Numbered from the stretch's first letter, positions 1 to 6,584 are shown. The stretch is 7,844 bases of DNA from an uncultured Gammaproteobacteria bacterium (GCA_938039225.1 CALHVH010000126.1:1-7844), one strand, 5' to 3'. Made by a program: numbers and translations. Notes: generated by a model from the letters alone, not told the origin.

Positions 1-68
1 CCGGTCTTTTCTGCAGTACCAGGAACTGGAAAATCTTTAATGTTTTGGCTGTCAGTTGTTGCTTGCAT
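1..68 (-). CDS. Partial CDS after nuoA, probably NADH-quinone oxidoreductase subunit B (N-terminus only)
   Basis: Reading leftward from an ATG at 68, an open frame of 22 full codons runs off the window edge. It begins MQATTDSQNIKDFPVPG. An in-frame TAA at 81-83 lies just upstream, so this ATG is the only plausible start. The Shine-Dalgarno match is weak (an AGAAAAAAC stretch before the ATG). In Complex I operons the gene after nuoA is almost always nuoB, the [4Fe-4S] N2-cluster subunit at the hydrophilic/membrane arm junction, and the 77-base gap and shared strand fit that. The visible residues contain none of the diagnostic NuoB motifs (the Cys-Cys motif lies further in) and do not resemble the usual short NuoB start. 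The nuoB identity therefore rests on context, and no gene symbol is assigned. Confidence 0.55.
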   Translation of the reverse strand, partial: MQATTDSQNIKDFPVPGTAEKT

Positions 69-145
69 GTTTTTTCTACGTTATTTAGAGTTTAAGTAAA
101 TTAAATCTGTGAAGCCTGTTGTAACTTTTGCGCTATGGGACTAAA

Positions 146-502
146 TCAATCCCACTCAAGGGCACCCTTTTTCCATAAATATGCAAAGCCTACGATGAGC
201 TCAACCATGAAAATTACCATTACCCACAAACCGACATTGCCAATATCATCCAGAGCCACTGCCCAAGGAATCAAGAAAGCAATTTCAAGATCGAAAAGTA
301 TAAAAAGGATAGCTACCAAGTAGTAACGAACATCAAACTGCATACGTGAATCTTCAAATGCTTCGAAGCCACATTCGTATGAAGAGAGTTTTTCAGAGTC
401 AGGTTTTTTAGGGCTAAGAAGAAAACCAAGAACCATTAATGCGAAGCCTATGCCTCCGGCTATTCCTAAAAAGATAAGTACTGGCAAATAATTCTGCAGC
501 AT
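146..502 (-). CDS. nuoA: NADH-quinone oxidoreductase subunit A (NuoA)
   Basis: NuoA is a small integral membrane subunit of respiratory Complex I, which passes electrons from NADH to quinone while pumping protons. The protein has 118 residues, a normal family length, with three hydrophobic segments at about 4-29, 61-83 and 89-110. The family signature covers about 42-82: YECGFEAFE with Cys44, then SRMQFDVRYYLVAILFILFD, then the acidic pair Asp71/Glu73 inside the second membrane segment. I chose the ATG at 502 because a longer open frame extends to 601 only by reading through the antisense of the tRNA-Leu gene. This ATG gives the expected N-terminus (MLQNYLPVLIF) and has an AGGG 12 bases upstream. 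It starts the nuo operon; the next gene begins 77 bases beyond its stop. Confidence 0.96.
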   Translation of the reverse strand: MLQNYLPVLIFLGIAGGIGFALMVLGFLLSPKKPDSEKLSSYECGFEAFEDSRMQFDVRYYLVAILFILFDLEIAFLIPWAVALDDIGNVGLWVMVIFMVELIVGFAYLWKKGALEWD

Positions 503-559
503 TGTTTTTATTAACCCTATTTTTTGTTTTATCAGCTTATTAAAAACTGAACTTAAATT

Positions 560-644
560 TGGTGCCGATGGCCAGACTCGAACTGGCACAGCTTTCGCCA
601 CTACCCCCTCAAGATAGCGTGTCTACCAATTCCACCACATCGGC
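560..644 (-). tRNA. tRNA-Leu (anticodon GAG), CCA encoded
   Basis: Eighty-five bases on the minus strand fold as a class II tRNA. The acceptor stem GCCGATG pairs with CATCGGC. The D arm contains GTGGAATTGGTAGACAC. The anticodon stem CTATC/GGTAG (one T-G pair) encloses loop TTGAGGG, giving anticodon GAG. A long variable arm (GGC-GAAA-GCT hairpin) is followed by the T arm GCCAG-TTCGAGT-CTGGC, discriminator A, then a genomically encoded CCA. The long variable arm and GAG anticodon identify tRNA-Leu reading CUC/CUU codons. It sits 44 bases after secG and 57 bases before nuoA on the same strand, a position conserved in many gammaproteobacteria, and is probably co-transcribed and processed out. Confidence 0.98.
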
Positions 645-649
645 TTGAG

Positions 650-675
650 GTTTACGTTTCATTAAATACGTAAAC
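650..675. repeat. 8-bp inverted repeat upstream of tRNA-Leu
   Basis: GTTTACGT at 650-657 is the perfect reverse complement of ACGTAAAC at 668-675, with a 10-base AT-rich spacer. It lies in the 44-base gap between the secG stop and the tRNA-Leu 5' end. No T-tract follows on the minus strand, so it does not look like an intrinsic terminator. It may be a small RNA hairpin in the secG-tRNA transcript, for example near a 5' processing site, or a protein-binding palindrome. The role is not determinable from the sequence. Confidence 0.4.
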
Positions 676-688
676 AAAACTAAATTTC

Positions 689-1132
689 TTAATTCTCGCC
701 TTCAGGCTCTACGACTTCATCCGAAGCTGGAGGAATCTCAGATACTTCTGGGGCAGTTCCAGCATCTTCAGCAACTGGTATATCAGGTAGGTTTGCTGGG
801 GCAACTTCTAAGCCAGGAACATTTAAGGAGTCAGTAGCAGCACCCTCTTCACTTAAATCAACTCTATCCAAAATACTTTCAGGGGCAACACGCTTGTTAT
901 GCACATATGCAAGAGCAAGACTTGTACAGAAAAATGAGATGGCTAACCATTTGGTCGTTTTAGTCAAGAAGGTTCCAGAGCCTGATGCTCCAAAAACTGT
1001 ACCTGACGCGCCTCCACCAAATGCCATTCCAGCATCCGAACCTTTTCCGCGTTGAATTAGAATAATGGTAATTAATAAGATACCAACCAAGATATGGGCC
1101 GATAAAACTAAAGTCTGTACTGTTTCTGACAT
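689..1132 (-). CDS. secG: Protein translocase subunit SecG, with long acidic C-terminal tail
   Basis: SecG is the auxiliary membrane subunit of the SecYEG translocon and stimulates SecA-driven export. The 147-residue protein has two membrane segments at about 4-26 and 61-77. They are joined by the conserved glycine-rich loop at about 25-64 (LIQRGKGSDAGMAFGGG, then SGTVFGASGSGTFLTKTTKWLA). Residues 81-147 form a low-complexity Pro/Ala/acidic tail with 17 Asp/Glu and only two Arg. This makes the protein longer than the roughly 110-residue enterobacterial SecG; extra C-terminal tails are variable in the family. The ATG start has a GAGAG Shine-Dalgarno at 1137-1141, four bases upstream. It lies between tpiA and tRNA-Leu, the usual gammaproteobacterial position. 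Confidence 0.96.
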   Translation of the reverse strand: MSETVQTLVLSAHILVGILLITIILIQRGKGSDAGMAFGGGASGTVFGASGSGTFLTKTTKWLAISFFCTSLALAYVHNKRVAPESILDRVDLSEEGAATDSLNVPGLEVAPANLPDIPVAEDAGTAPEVSEIPPASDEVVEPEGEN

Positions 1133-1198
1133 AACACTCTCAAAATTTTTAAGTAGTTTAATTGATCAAAATAGACAAAATATTTCAATCAACATACG

Positions 1199-1244
1199 AA
1201 ACGCTCAGTTTCACGATGATTAATACCGCTAAGGCTGAGCGTTT
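1199..1244. repeat. 10-bp perfect inverted repeat between tpiA and secG
   Basis: AAACGCTCAG at 1199-1208 is the exact reverse complement of CTGAGCGTTT at 1235-1244, separated by 26 bases. It lies inside the 175-base tpiA-secG gap, 63 bases past the tpiA stop and upstream of secG. The loop is long for a terminator, and no T-run follows on the minus strand (the downstream arm is followed by CG). On the plus strand it is followed by a single extra T, then ATC. It could be an operator, an mRNA hairpin or a degenerate terminator. The arms flank the candidate secG -10 element. Confidence 0.5.
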
Positions 1245-1250
1245 TATCAA
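1220..1250 (-). promoter_or_regulatory. Possible secG promoter overlapping the inverted repeat
   Basis: On the minus strand, TTGATA (1245-1250, five of six to the sigma70 -35 consensus) is followed after 19 bases by TATTAA (1220-1225, four of six to the -10). The spacer is two bases longer than ideal. One arm of the 10-bp inverted repeat fills part of the spacer and the other lies just downstream. A promoter here would give secG, tRNA-Leu and nuoA transcription independent of tpiA. AT-rich DNA yields such matches by chance, so this is tentative. Confidence 0.25.
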
Positions 1251-1307
1251 TGCTTACAAGCTTCAAGTTGGCCCGCAAGAATCTGAATTTTTATTTAATA
1301 AACAGCC

Positions 1308-2081
1308 TTAAGCTGCATCGATTATGGCTAAAAAATCCTCGGCTTTTAAAGAAGCTCCACCAATTAGCCCACCGTCTATATCTTCCATGGCAAATATGTC
1401 TGCTGCATTAGCAGGTTTAACACTGCCGCCGTACAAGATACGTATTTTCTTGGCTATTTTACCACTTCGAGCGGCAATCATTTGACGAATCTCAGCGTGT
1501 ATTTCTTGAGCCTGTTCGGGTGTAGCAGTTTCTCCAGTGCCTATTGCCCAAACAGGTTCATAAGCAATCACTGCATTTTCAAAACACTTCTCACAAGCAA
1601 TATCCATTACGGCATCTATTTGACGTTTAATAACATCAATCGCCTTACCCGCTTCACGCTCTTCTAGGGACTCCCCTACACATAAGATTGGTTTTAAACC
1701 AGCTTCTGCTGCAGCCTTAAACTTTTTACCAACAGTGGTATCGGTTTCACCATACAGCTGTCTTCGTTCCGAGTGCCCAACAATCACATAACTACAGGTC
1801 AAATCTTTAAGCATGTGAGAACAAATCTCACCCGTAAATGCACCTGGCTTCTCAGCACTTACGCTTTGTGCACCTAGTGCGATATCACTGTCTTCGATTG
1901 CTCGGGCAGCCGTCTCCAAATACACAAAGGGAGGACAAACTAGGACATCAACTTTCCGAGCCTTGCCTTCAGCCGCTTCAGCACGGCGCTCTAAGCCATC
2001 TTCAATTGAGGCAAGGAGTACATTCGTGTCTTCAAAAGACCCGTTCATTTTCCAATTACCTGCGATTAATGGTGTTCTCAT
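1308..2081 (-). CDS. tpiA: Triosephosphate isomerase
   Basis: This cytoplasmic (beta/alpha)8 barrel enzyme interconverts dihydroxyacetone phosphate and glyceraldehyde 3-phosphate in glycolysis and gluconeogenesis. The 257-residue protein is close to the typical length of about 250. All catalytic landmarks are present: the N-terminal AGNWKMNG with Lys11, the electrophilic His103 in VIVGHSERR, the catalytic base Glu175 in AYEPVWAIGTG with the flexible loop 6 following, and the phosphate-gripping LYGGSV (216-221) and GGLIGGASL (237-245). The ATG at 2081 is well supported by a strong GGAGG nine bases upstream. It lies between glmM (152-base gap) and secG (175-base gap), as in most gammaproteobacteria. 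Nothing unusual is seen. Confidence 0.98.
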   Translation of the reverse strand: MRTPLIAGNWKMNGSFEDTNVLLASIEDGLERRAEAAEGKARKVDVLVCPPFVYLETAARAIEDSDIALGAQSVSAEKPGAFTGEICSHMLKDLTCSYVIVGHSERRQLYGETDTTVGKKFKAAAEAGLKPILCVGESLEEREAGKAIDVIKRQIDAVMDIACEKCFENAVIAYEPVWAIGTGETATPEQAQEIHAEIRQMIAARSGKIAKKIRILYGGSVKPANAADIFAMEDIDGGLIGGASLKAEDFLAIIDAA

Positions 2082-2090
2082 TATTTAATT

Positions 2091-2095
2091 CCTCC
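2091..2095 (-). promoter_or_regulatory. Strong Shine-Dalgarno of tpiA
   Basis: GGAGG (in the context GGAGGAAT) sits nine bases before the tpiA ATG. It is the only near-consensus ribosome binding site in the window. The other genes have weak or barely recognisable ones, which fits high translation of a central glycolytic enzyme. Confidence 0.8.
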
Positions 2096-2153
2096 ATCAA
2101 AAACAAGCTCTTAAGTGTTTTTGTGGCAAAGACATCGGTAAAACTGCGCGCAT

Positions 2154-2159
2154 ATTATC
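2154..2159 (-). promoter_or_regulatory. Possible -10 element for tpiA
   Basis: GATAAT on the minus strand (five of six to TATAAT) lies 72 bases upstream of the tpiA start in the glmM-tpiA gap. No convincing -35 is found at 16-18 bases; the nearest TTGCTT is only 14 bases away. The gap length (152 bases) makes a separate tpiA promoter plausible, but this element alone is weak evidence. Confidence 0.2.
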
Positions 2160-2233
2160 AGCTATGACCCATAAAGCAACTGAATATAAACGCTTCTTAA
2201 AAATTTGGTGATTTAATCGCCCAATTTCAGAGA

Positions 2234-3562
2234 CTAAAGACCCAATAAGGTAATTGTATCTGCAATCTCATTGGCCAATTTGACGGTTAAACCAGCACTT
2301 TCCGCCTCAACCATCACTCTAATTACAGGCTCTGTGCCTGATGGTCTTAAAACTATACGCCCAACGTTACCCAATTGTTGCTGACATTCTGCCAAAACCG
2401 CTTGAGTTTTTGGATGAGAAATTGCTAATTTTTTTTCATCAACCTTAACATTTACAATAACTTGAGGGTACTTTACAAAACCCTTCTTAAGTTCATTCAA
2501 GCTAAGTTTACTCTCGCGAAGGATTTTCAAAATTTGAACTGCTGCTGTCAACCCGTCTCCTGTGGTGGCATGATCAAGACAAATCAAATGCCCAGAGGTC
2601 TCACCACCAAACTTTCCGCCAGTTTCGGCTAACTTCTGTAGAACGTGCTTATCACCAACGCTGGCGCGCACAAAATCGATACCTAAATCCTTAAACGCAA
2701 CCTCTAATCCCATGTTGGTCATCGAGGTACCAACCACCGGCCCAGTCAGTGGTGTCTGCTGATGTGCGTGTCTTGCTAAGATAAAAAGCAACTCATCGCC
2801 ATCTACACTTTCACCCAAATGATCAACTACGACTAATCGATCACCATCTCCATCAAATGAGAGGCCAATTTCGGCTTTTAGTTTTTTAACGGTAAGCTCT
2901 AAATTTTTCGTATCAGTAGAACCACATTTTTGGTTAATATTTTTACCATCAGGCGCTATACCTATAGTACTAACATCAGCCCCTAAATCTTCTATTGTGC
3001 GCGGTGCAACCTTATACATTGCTCCATGACCGGCATCCACTACGACTTTGATGTCATCTAAATTCAATCTTTGCACGGAGGCTAAGACAAAATTAACATA
3101 ATCGTTTTGTGGGGTAAGCATTCTAAATGCGGTACCAAGCTCATCCCCTTGCAAGGTTACTAGCTCTGAATCTATATGATCTTCAATTGCTATCTGTTCA
3201 GCATCATTTAATTTTCCACCCTGAGCATTGAAAAATTTCAAGCCATTATCCTGATAAGGATTATGTGACGCACTGACAACAATGCCTAATTGAGCTTTGT
3301 ATTTAGTTACTAAAAATGCAACAGCCGGTGTTGGAACAATACCTGCGAATTGAACATTAATCCCAACCGCTTGTAACCCAGCAGCAACTGCAGACTCGAT
3401 AACATCGCCAGAGACACGAGTATCTCTTCCAATAATGACGGTATCACCTTTTTTAAGGAGACTTTTACCTACAGCATTACCAACACGTAAAACAAAATCA
3501 ACAGTTAAGGGTTTAGTCCCAAAGTGCCCGCGTATGCCATCAGTCCCAAAATATTTAGCCAT
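2234..3562 (-). CDS. glmM: Phosphoglucosamine mutase
   Basis: GlmM converts glucosamine 6-phosphate to glucosamine 1-phosphate, the step before UDP-GlcNAc in peptidoglycan and lipopolysaccharide precursor synthesis. The 442-residue length is typical. It shows the four-domain alpha-D-phosphohexomutase motifs in order: KYFGTDGIRG at 3-11, the phosphoserine loop VVSASHNP with Ser99 as the expected phosphorylated residue, the Mg-binding DGDGDR at 237-242 (Asp237, Asp239, Asp241), the sugar-binding GGETSGH at 319-325 (Glu321, Ser323), and the phosphate-binding RPSGTEP at 406-412. Ser99 followed by Ala-less NPYQDNG and the sugar loop favour GlmM over phosphomannomutase. The ATG start gives the exact family N-terminus but has almost no Shine-Dalgarno (AAAAGATTACATT precedes it). 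folP is 85 bases upstream, the usual folP-glmM pair. Confidence 0.98.
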   Translation of the reverse strand: MAKYFGTDGIRGHFGTKPLTVDFVLRVGNAVGKSLLKKGDTVIIGRDTRVSGDVIESAVAAGLQAVGINVQFAGIVPTPAVAFLVTKYKAQLGIVVSASHNPYQDNGLKFFNAQGGKLNDAEQIAIEDHIDSELVTLQGDELGTAFRMLTPQNDYVNFVLASVQRLNLDDIKVVVDAGHGAMYKVAPRTIEDLGADVSTIGIAPDGKNINQKCGSTDTKNLELTVKKLKAEIGLSFDGDGDRLVVVDHLGESVDGDELLFILARHAHQQTPLTGPVVGTSMTNMGLEVAFKDLGIDFVRASVGDKHVLQKLAETGGKFGGETSGHLICLDHATTGDGLTAAVQILKILRESKLSLNELKKGFVKYPQVIVNVKVDEKKLAISHPKTQAVLAECQQQLGNVGRIVLRPSGTEPVIRVMVEAESAGLTVKLANEIADTITLLGL

Positions 3563-3628
3563 AATGTAATCTTTTAATTAATTAATATTTACTCTTAAGC
3601 GCTATGAATCGCCATAAAATCTTGCTGC

Positions 3629-3634
3629 ATTATA
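3629..3634 (-). promoter_or_regulatory. Candidate glmM promoter -10 box
   Basis: A perfect TATAAT on the minus strand lies 13 bases after the folP stop codon and 66 bases before the glmM start. The hexamer 17 bases upstream (TTCGGT, inside the end of folP) matches TTGACA poorly. A transcript starting here would carry glmM without folP, but co-transcription from folP is equally compatible. Confidence 0.3.
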
Positions 3635-3647
3635 CTTAATTTAATTT

Positions 3648-4541
3648 TCATACCGAATTTAAATTTGTGCTGGCCATTTTTATCGCTTGTAAAACCCGCA
3701 CCATATCTTTGCTTTCAGCCACATCATGCACTCGAATAATTTGAGAGCCTTTTTGAAGCGCTATTTGAGCAACCGCCAAGCTAGCCGCGAGACGATTTTT
3801 GACATCTTTGCCGGTTATCTGACCAAGCATTGATTTACGCGACAATCCAGCCAAAACTGGGAAACCCGATTCAACAAAGAGATCAAGTTTATTGAGTAAC
3901 TCAAGGTTATGTTGCAAGTGTTTACCAAAACCGAAACCTGGATCAATAATGATATGCTCTTTATTAAGGCCAAACTCAAGACAAGCCTCAATACGTTTTT
4001 CAAAAAAATCAAAAACTTCTTGTGTGATATTTTTGTATTGCACATTTTTTTGCATGGTTTCAGGTGAACCTTGCATATGCATTAAACAGACGGGGACTTT
4101 AAGCTGAGCTGCAGTTTGTAAAGCTTTATCTTTTTGCAGAGCATACACATCATTAATCATAGATGCGCCTGCTTGCACAGCCTCATACATGACCGTGGCT
4201 TTACTGGTATCAATTGAAATAGGCACATCAATCTCTTGAGAAAGCTTTTCAATTAAAGGCACTACTCTTTGTAACTCTTCATCCTCTGAAACTGCGGCAG
4301 CACCTGGCCGTGTTGATTCACCACCAATATCAATAATATCGACACCATCCGCGAGCATTTGTTTTGCTTGAACAATTGCAGCATCAAAATTATTGAATTG
4401 ACCACCATCAGAAAAAGAATCTGGAGTTACATTCAAAATCCCCATAATAAGGGGTTCTTGCAAATTGAGTTTATACTTTGCACATTGCAAAAATGTTGGA
4501 GTTTGTTTATTAAAATGCTTTGCCAATGCGTTCATTATCAT
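3648..4541 (-). CDS. folP: Dihydropteroate synthase
   Basis: FolP condenses p-aminobenzoate with dihydropterin pyrophosphate to make dihydropteroate in folate synthesis and is the sulfonamide target. The 297-residue TIM barrel is slightly longer than the 282-residue E. coli enzyme because of extra N-terminal residues. Motifs in order: MGILNVTPDSFSDGG at 33-47 (Asn37 at the Mg/pyrophosphate site), GGESTRPGA at 73-81 (Thr77, Arg78), Asp111 in SIDTSK, Asn130 in INDV, Asp200 in IIDPGFGFGK, Lys236 in SRKSMLG, and the C-terminal Arg270/His272 in IRVHDV. Two ATGs compete: 4541, and 4535 two codons later. The only SD-like element (GG at 4545-4546) is three bases from the first and nine from the second, so 4535 may be the true start. 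A terminator hairpin ends ten bases before the first ATG. Confidence 0.96.
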   Translation of the reverse strand: MIMNALAKHFNKQTPTFLQCAKYKLNLQEPLIMGILNVTPDSFSDGGQFNNFDAAIVQAKQMLADGVDIIDIGGESTRPGAAAVSEDEELQRVVPLIEKLSQEIDVPISIDTSKATVMYEAVQAGASMINDVYALQKDKALQTAAQLKVPVCLMHMQGSPETMQKNVQYKNITQEVFDFFEKRIEACLEFGLNKEHIIIDPGFGFGKHLQHNLELLNKLDLFVESGFPVLAGLSRKSMLGQITGKDVKNRLAASLAVAQIALQKGSQIIRVHDVAESKDMVRVLQAIKMASTNLNSV

Positions 4542-4551
4542 TTACCAAACT

Positions 4552-4579
4552 AAAAACGACAGCAAGCGCTGTCGTTTTT
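4552..4579. terminator. Strong intrinsic terminator after ftsH (symmetrical)
   Basis: A 12-bp perfect stem (AAAAACGACAGC at 4552-4563 against GCTGTCGTTTTT at 4568-4579) closes a four-base loop. On the minus strand the stem ends in GTTTTT, the form of a Rho-independent terminator for ftsH, whose stop lies 20 bases upstream. The A/T ends make it symmetrical, so it could also act on the plus strand. No gene reads toward it from that side. Its position immediately before folP is discussed as a finding. Confidence 0.88.
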
Positions 4580-4599
4580 AACTTTTTAATACAATTGGA

Positions 4600-6513
4600 T
4601 TAAGATTCTATTGCTGGATTGTTTAAGTCAGAATCCAGTATAGGCTTTGGCCCAAAATCATCAGGCGTTTTAAGAACCGGCCCTGTCCAATCTTTTGGTG
4701 GCTGTGGCTCGTTGCCGTCCATAATATCTTTAATTTGGGCTGCATCAATGGTCTCATAAGTCATTAAGGCTTGAGCCATGGCATGCAACTTATCAATATT
4801 ATCTTTTAAGATTTTTTCTGCACGTTGATAATTAGTATCCACTAAGTTACGAATTTCGGCATCAATAATCGCTTGAGTCTCAGAAGAAATAGGATTCTGT
4901 TGAGTGGATGTCCCACCTAAATACATTTGGTTATTTTCTTCAGCATAAGTCATAGGACCCAACTTTTCCGACAAGCCCCATTTCATCACCATATTTCTAG
5001 CAATCTCAGTTGCACGCTCAATATCATTCGAAGCACCCGTGGTAATGCCGGATTTTCCTAAGGTAAGATCTTCTGCGATTCGACCACCATACAAAGAACT
5101 TAAACTGCTTTCTAAGCGCTGCTTAGACATTGAATAACGATCTTGTTCTGGCAAATACATTGTTACGCCCAAGGCTCGACCACGTGGGATGATTGTCACT
5201 TTATACACAGGATCATGCTCTGGCACCATTAAACCAACAATTGCATGCCCAGCTTCATGATATGCCGTATTAAGTTTTTCCTGCTCACTCATTACCATAG
5301 AGGTCCTTTCTGCACCCATCATGATTTTGTCTTTAGCTTTTTCAAACTCTTTCATGCCTACGGTACGCTTATTAACACGCGCCGCTTGAAGCGCCGCTTC
5401 ATTAACAAGGTTTGCTAAATCGGCACCCGAAAACCCTGGTGTACCTCTTGCCAATAAATCAGCTCTAACATCATCATCCACAGGAACTTTATTCATATGT
5501 ACATTAAGTACCGCTTCTCGGCCACGTACATCGGGTAACGGAACAACAACTTGTCTATCAAAACGACCCGGACGCAATAAAGCTGGATCTAAAACATCAG
5601 GACGGTTGGTTGCTGCAATAACGATAACGCCTTCATTACCTTCAAAGCCATCCATCTCAACTAATAATTGGTTAAGAGTTTGCTCACGCTCATCGTGACC
5701 GCCACCATGACCACCACCACGATGACGTCCTACCGCATCAATTTCATCAATAAAGATTATGCAAGGTGCATGCTTCATAGCTTGTTCAAACATATCACGC
5801 ACACGTGAAGCACCAACACCCACAAACATTTCAACAAAGTCTGAACCAGATATAGTAAAGAAAGGCACCTTAGCTTCACCAGCAATTGCTTTAGCTAATA
5901 AAGTTTTACCCGTACCAGGCTGTCCTACCATCAAAACACCACGTGGAATTCGGCCACCTAAACGTTGGAACTTACCGGGGTCTTTTAAGAAATCAACAAT
6001 CTCACCAACCTCTTCTTTTGCTTCGTCTACACCTGCAACATCGGCAAAAGTTACTTTTACTTGGTCTTCACCTAATAACTTAGCTTTACTACGTCCAAAA
6101 GACATAGCTCCACCTTTTCCACCGCCCTGCATTTGACGCATGAAATAAACCCATAAGGCAACAATAATAATTATTGGGAAGGTTGAAATTAATAAGTCGA
6201 CAAGTATGGAGCGTTTTTTAGGAGCTACACCTTCATACTTAATGCCGTATTTATCCATTTCACCTACAAGCGTTGTGTACTCAGACTCAACAGCGTTAGT
6301 TTTATAATTACCACCATTTTTGTATTTCCCACGTATAGACAAGCCTTCAATCACTGCGGTGTCGATATTTGAGTCCTTCATCTGAGCACGGAACTCGTGA
6401 TAAGGAATTTCTGTACTATTAACTGGGTTAACTGCAAATTGCTTGAATGCAGCCATCATCACAATTGAGATAATCAGCCATAAGCCCATTTGTTTTAGCA
6501 TGTCTTTACGCAA
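4600..6513 (-). CDS. ftsH: ATP-dependent zinc metalloprotease FtsH
   Basis: FtsH is a hexameric inner-membrane AAA+ protease that degrades misfolded membrane proteins and regulatory substrates. The 637 residues match the family. Two membrane segments lie at about 9-27 and 103-124 with a periplasmic domain between. The AAA module has Walker A GQPGTGKT at 197-204 (GPPGTGKT is more usual), pore motif FVG at 230-232, Walker B IIFIDEID at 252-259, a Gly/His-rich loop at 264-273, and the second region of homology at 301-320 with arginine fingers Arg315 and Arg318. The protease domain has HEAGH at 419-423 and a third zinc ligand, probably Asp497. The tail is Pro-rich. The start is taken as TTG at 6513 because AGG (6523-6525) is nine bases upstream. 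The in-frame ATG at 6501 (residue 5) matches other FtsH N-termini but has a poor SD. Confidence 0.97.
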   Translation of the reverse strand: MRKDMLKQMGLWLIISIVMMAAFKQFAVNPVNSTEIPYHEFRAQMKDSNIDTAVIEGLSIRGKYKNGGNYKTNAVESEYTTLVGEMDKYGIKYEGVAPKKRSILVDLLISTFPIIIIVALWVYFMRQMQGGGKGGAMSFGRSKAKLLGEDQVKVTFADVAGVDEAKEEVGEIVDFLKDPGKFQRLGGRIPRGVLMVGQPGTGKTLLAKAIAGEAKVPFFTISGSDFVEMFVGVGASRVRDMFEQAMKHAPCIIFIDEIDAVGRHRGGGHGGGHDEREQTLNQLLVEMDGFEGNEGVIVIAATNRPDVLDPALLRPGRFDRQVVVPLPDVRGREAVLNVHMNKVPVDDDVRADLLARGTPGFSGADLANLVNEAALQAARVNKRTVGMKEFEKAKDKIMMGAERTSMVMSEQEKLNTAYHEAGHAIVGLMVPEHDPVYKVTIIPRGRALGVTMYLPEQDRYSMSKQRLESSLSSLYGGRIAEDLTLGKSGITTGASNDIERATEIARNMVMKWGLSEKLGPMTYAEENNQMYLGGTSTQQNPISSETQAIIDAEIRNLVDTNYQRAEKILKDNIDKLHAMAQALMTYETIDAAQIKDIMDGNEPQPPKDWTGPVLKTPDDFGPKPILDSDLNNPAIES

Positions 6514-6584
6514 AATCTTTTACCTATTTGAATTATTACAAGTTGAATTTAGATAATCCTAATAAAGCTTGTAGTTAGAGCCTA

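Noticed and set aside
503..601. N-terminal extension of NuoA by 33 residues
   Set aside because: The extension is antisense-free read-through of the tRNA-Leu 3' half and the gap; its residues do not belong to NuoA, and the ATG at 502 gives the family N-terminus with an AGGG upstream.
1838..2167. Plus-strand frame opposite the start of tpiA
   Set aside because: Overlaps the conserved tpiA N-terminus and its SD on the opposite strand; low-complexity residues without a recognisable fold.
3563..3647. Riboswitch or glmS-type ribozyme before glmM
   Set aside because: Only 85 AT-rich bases with no conserved aptamer-like core or extended stems; glmM is not a usual host for such elements in this group.
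3815..4045. Second minus-strand frame inside folP
   Set aside because: Out-of-frame shadow inside the intact folP barrel; no motif or start signal supports it.
5759..6136. Plus-strand open frame of 125 codons opposite ftsH
   Set aside because: It lies wholly within the highly conserved AAA module of ftsH on the other strand, has no SD or recognisable domain, and is explained as a shadow of that gene's codon pattern.
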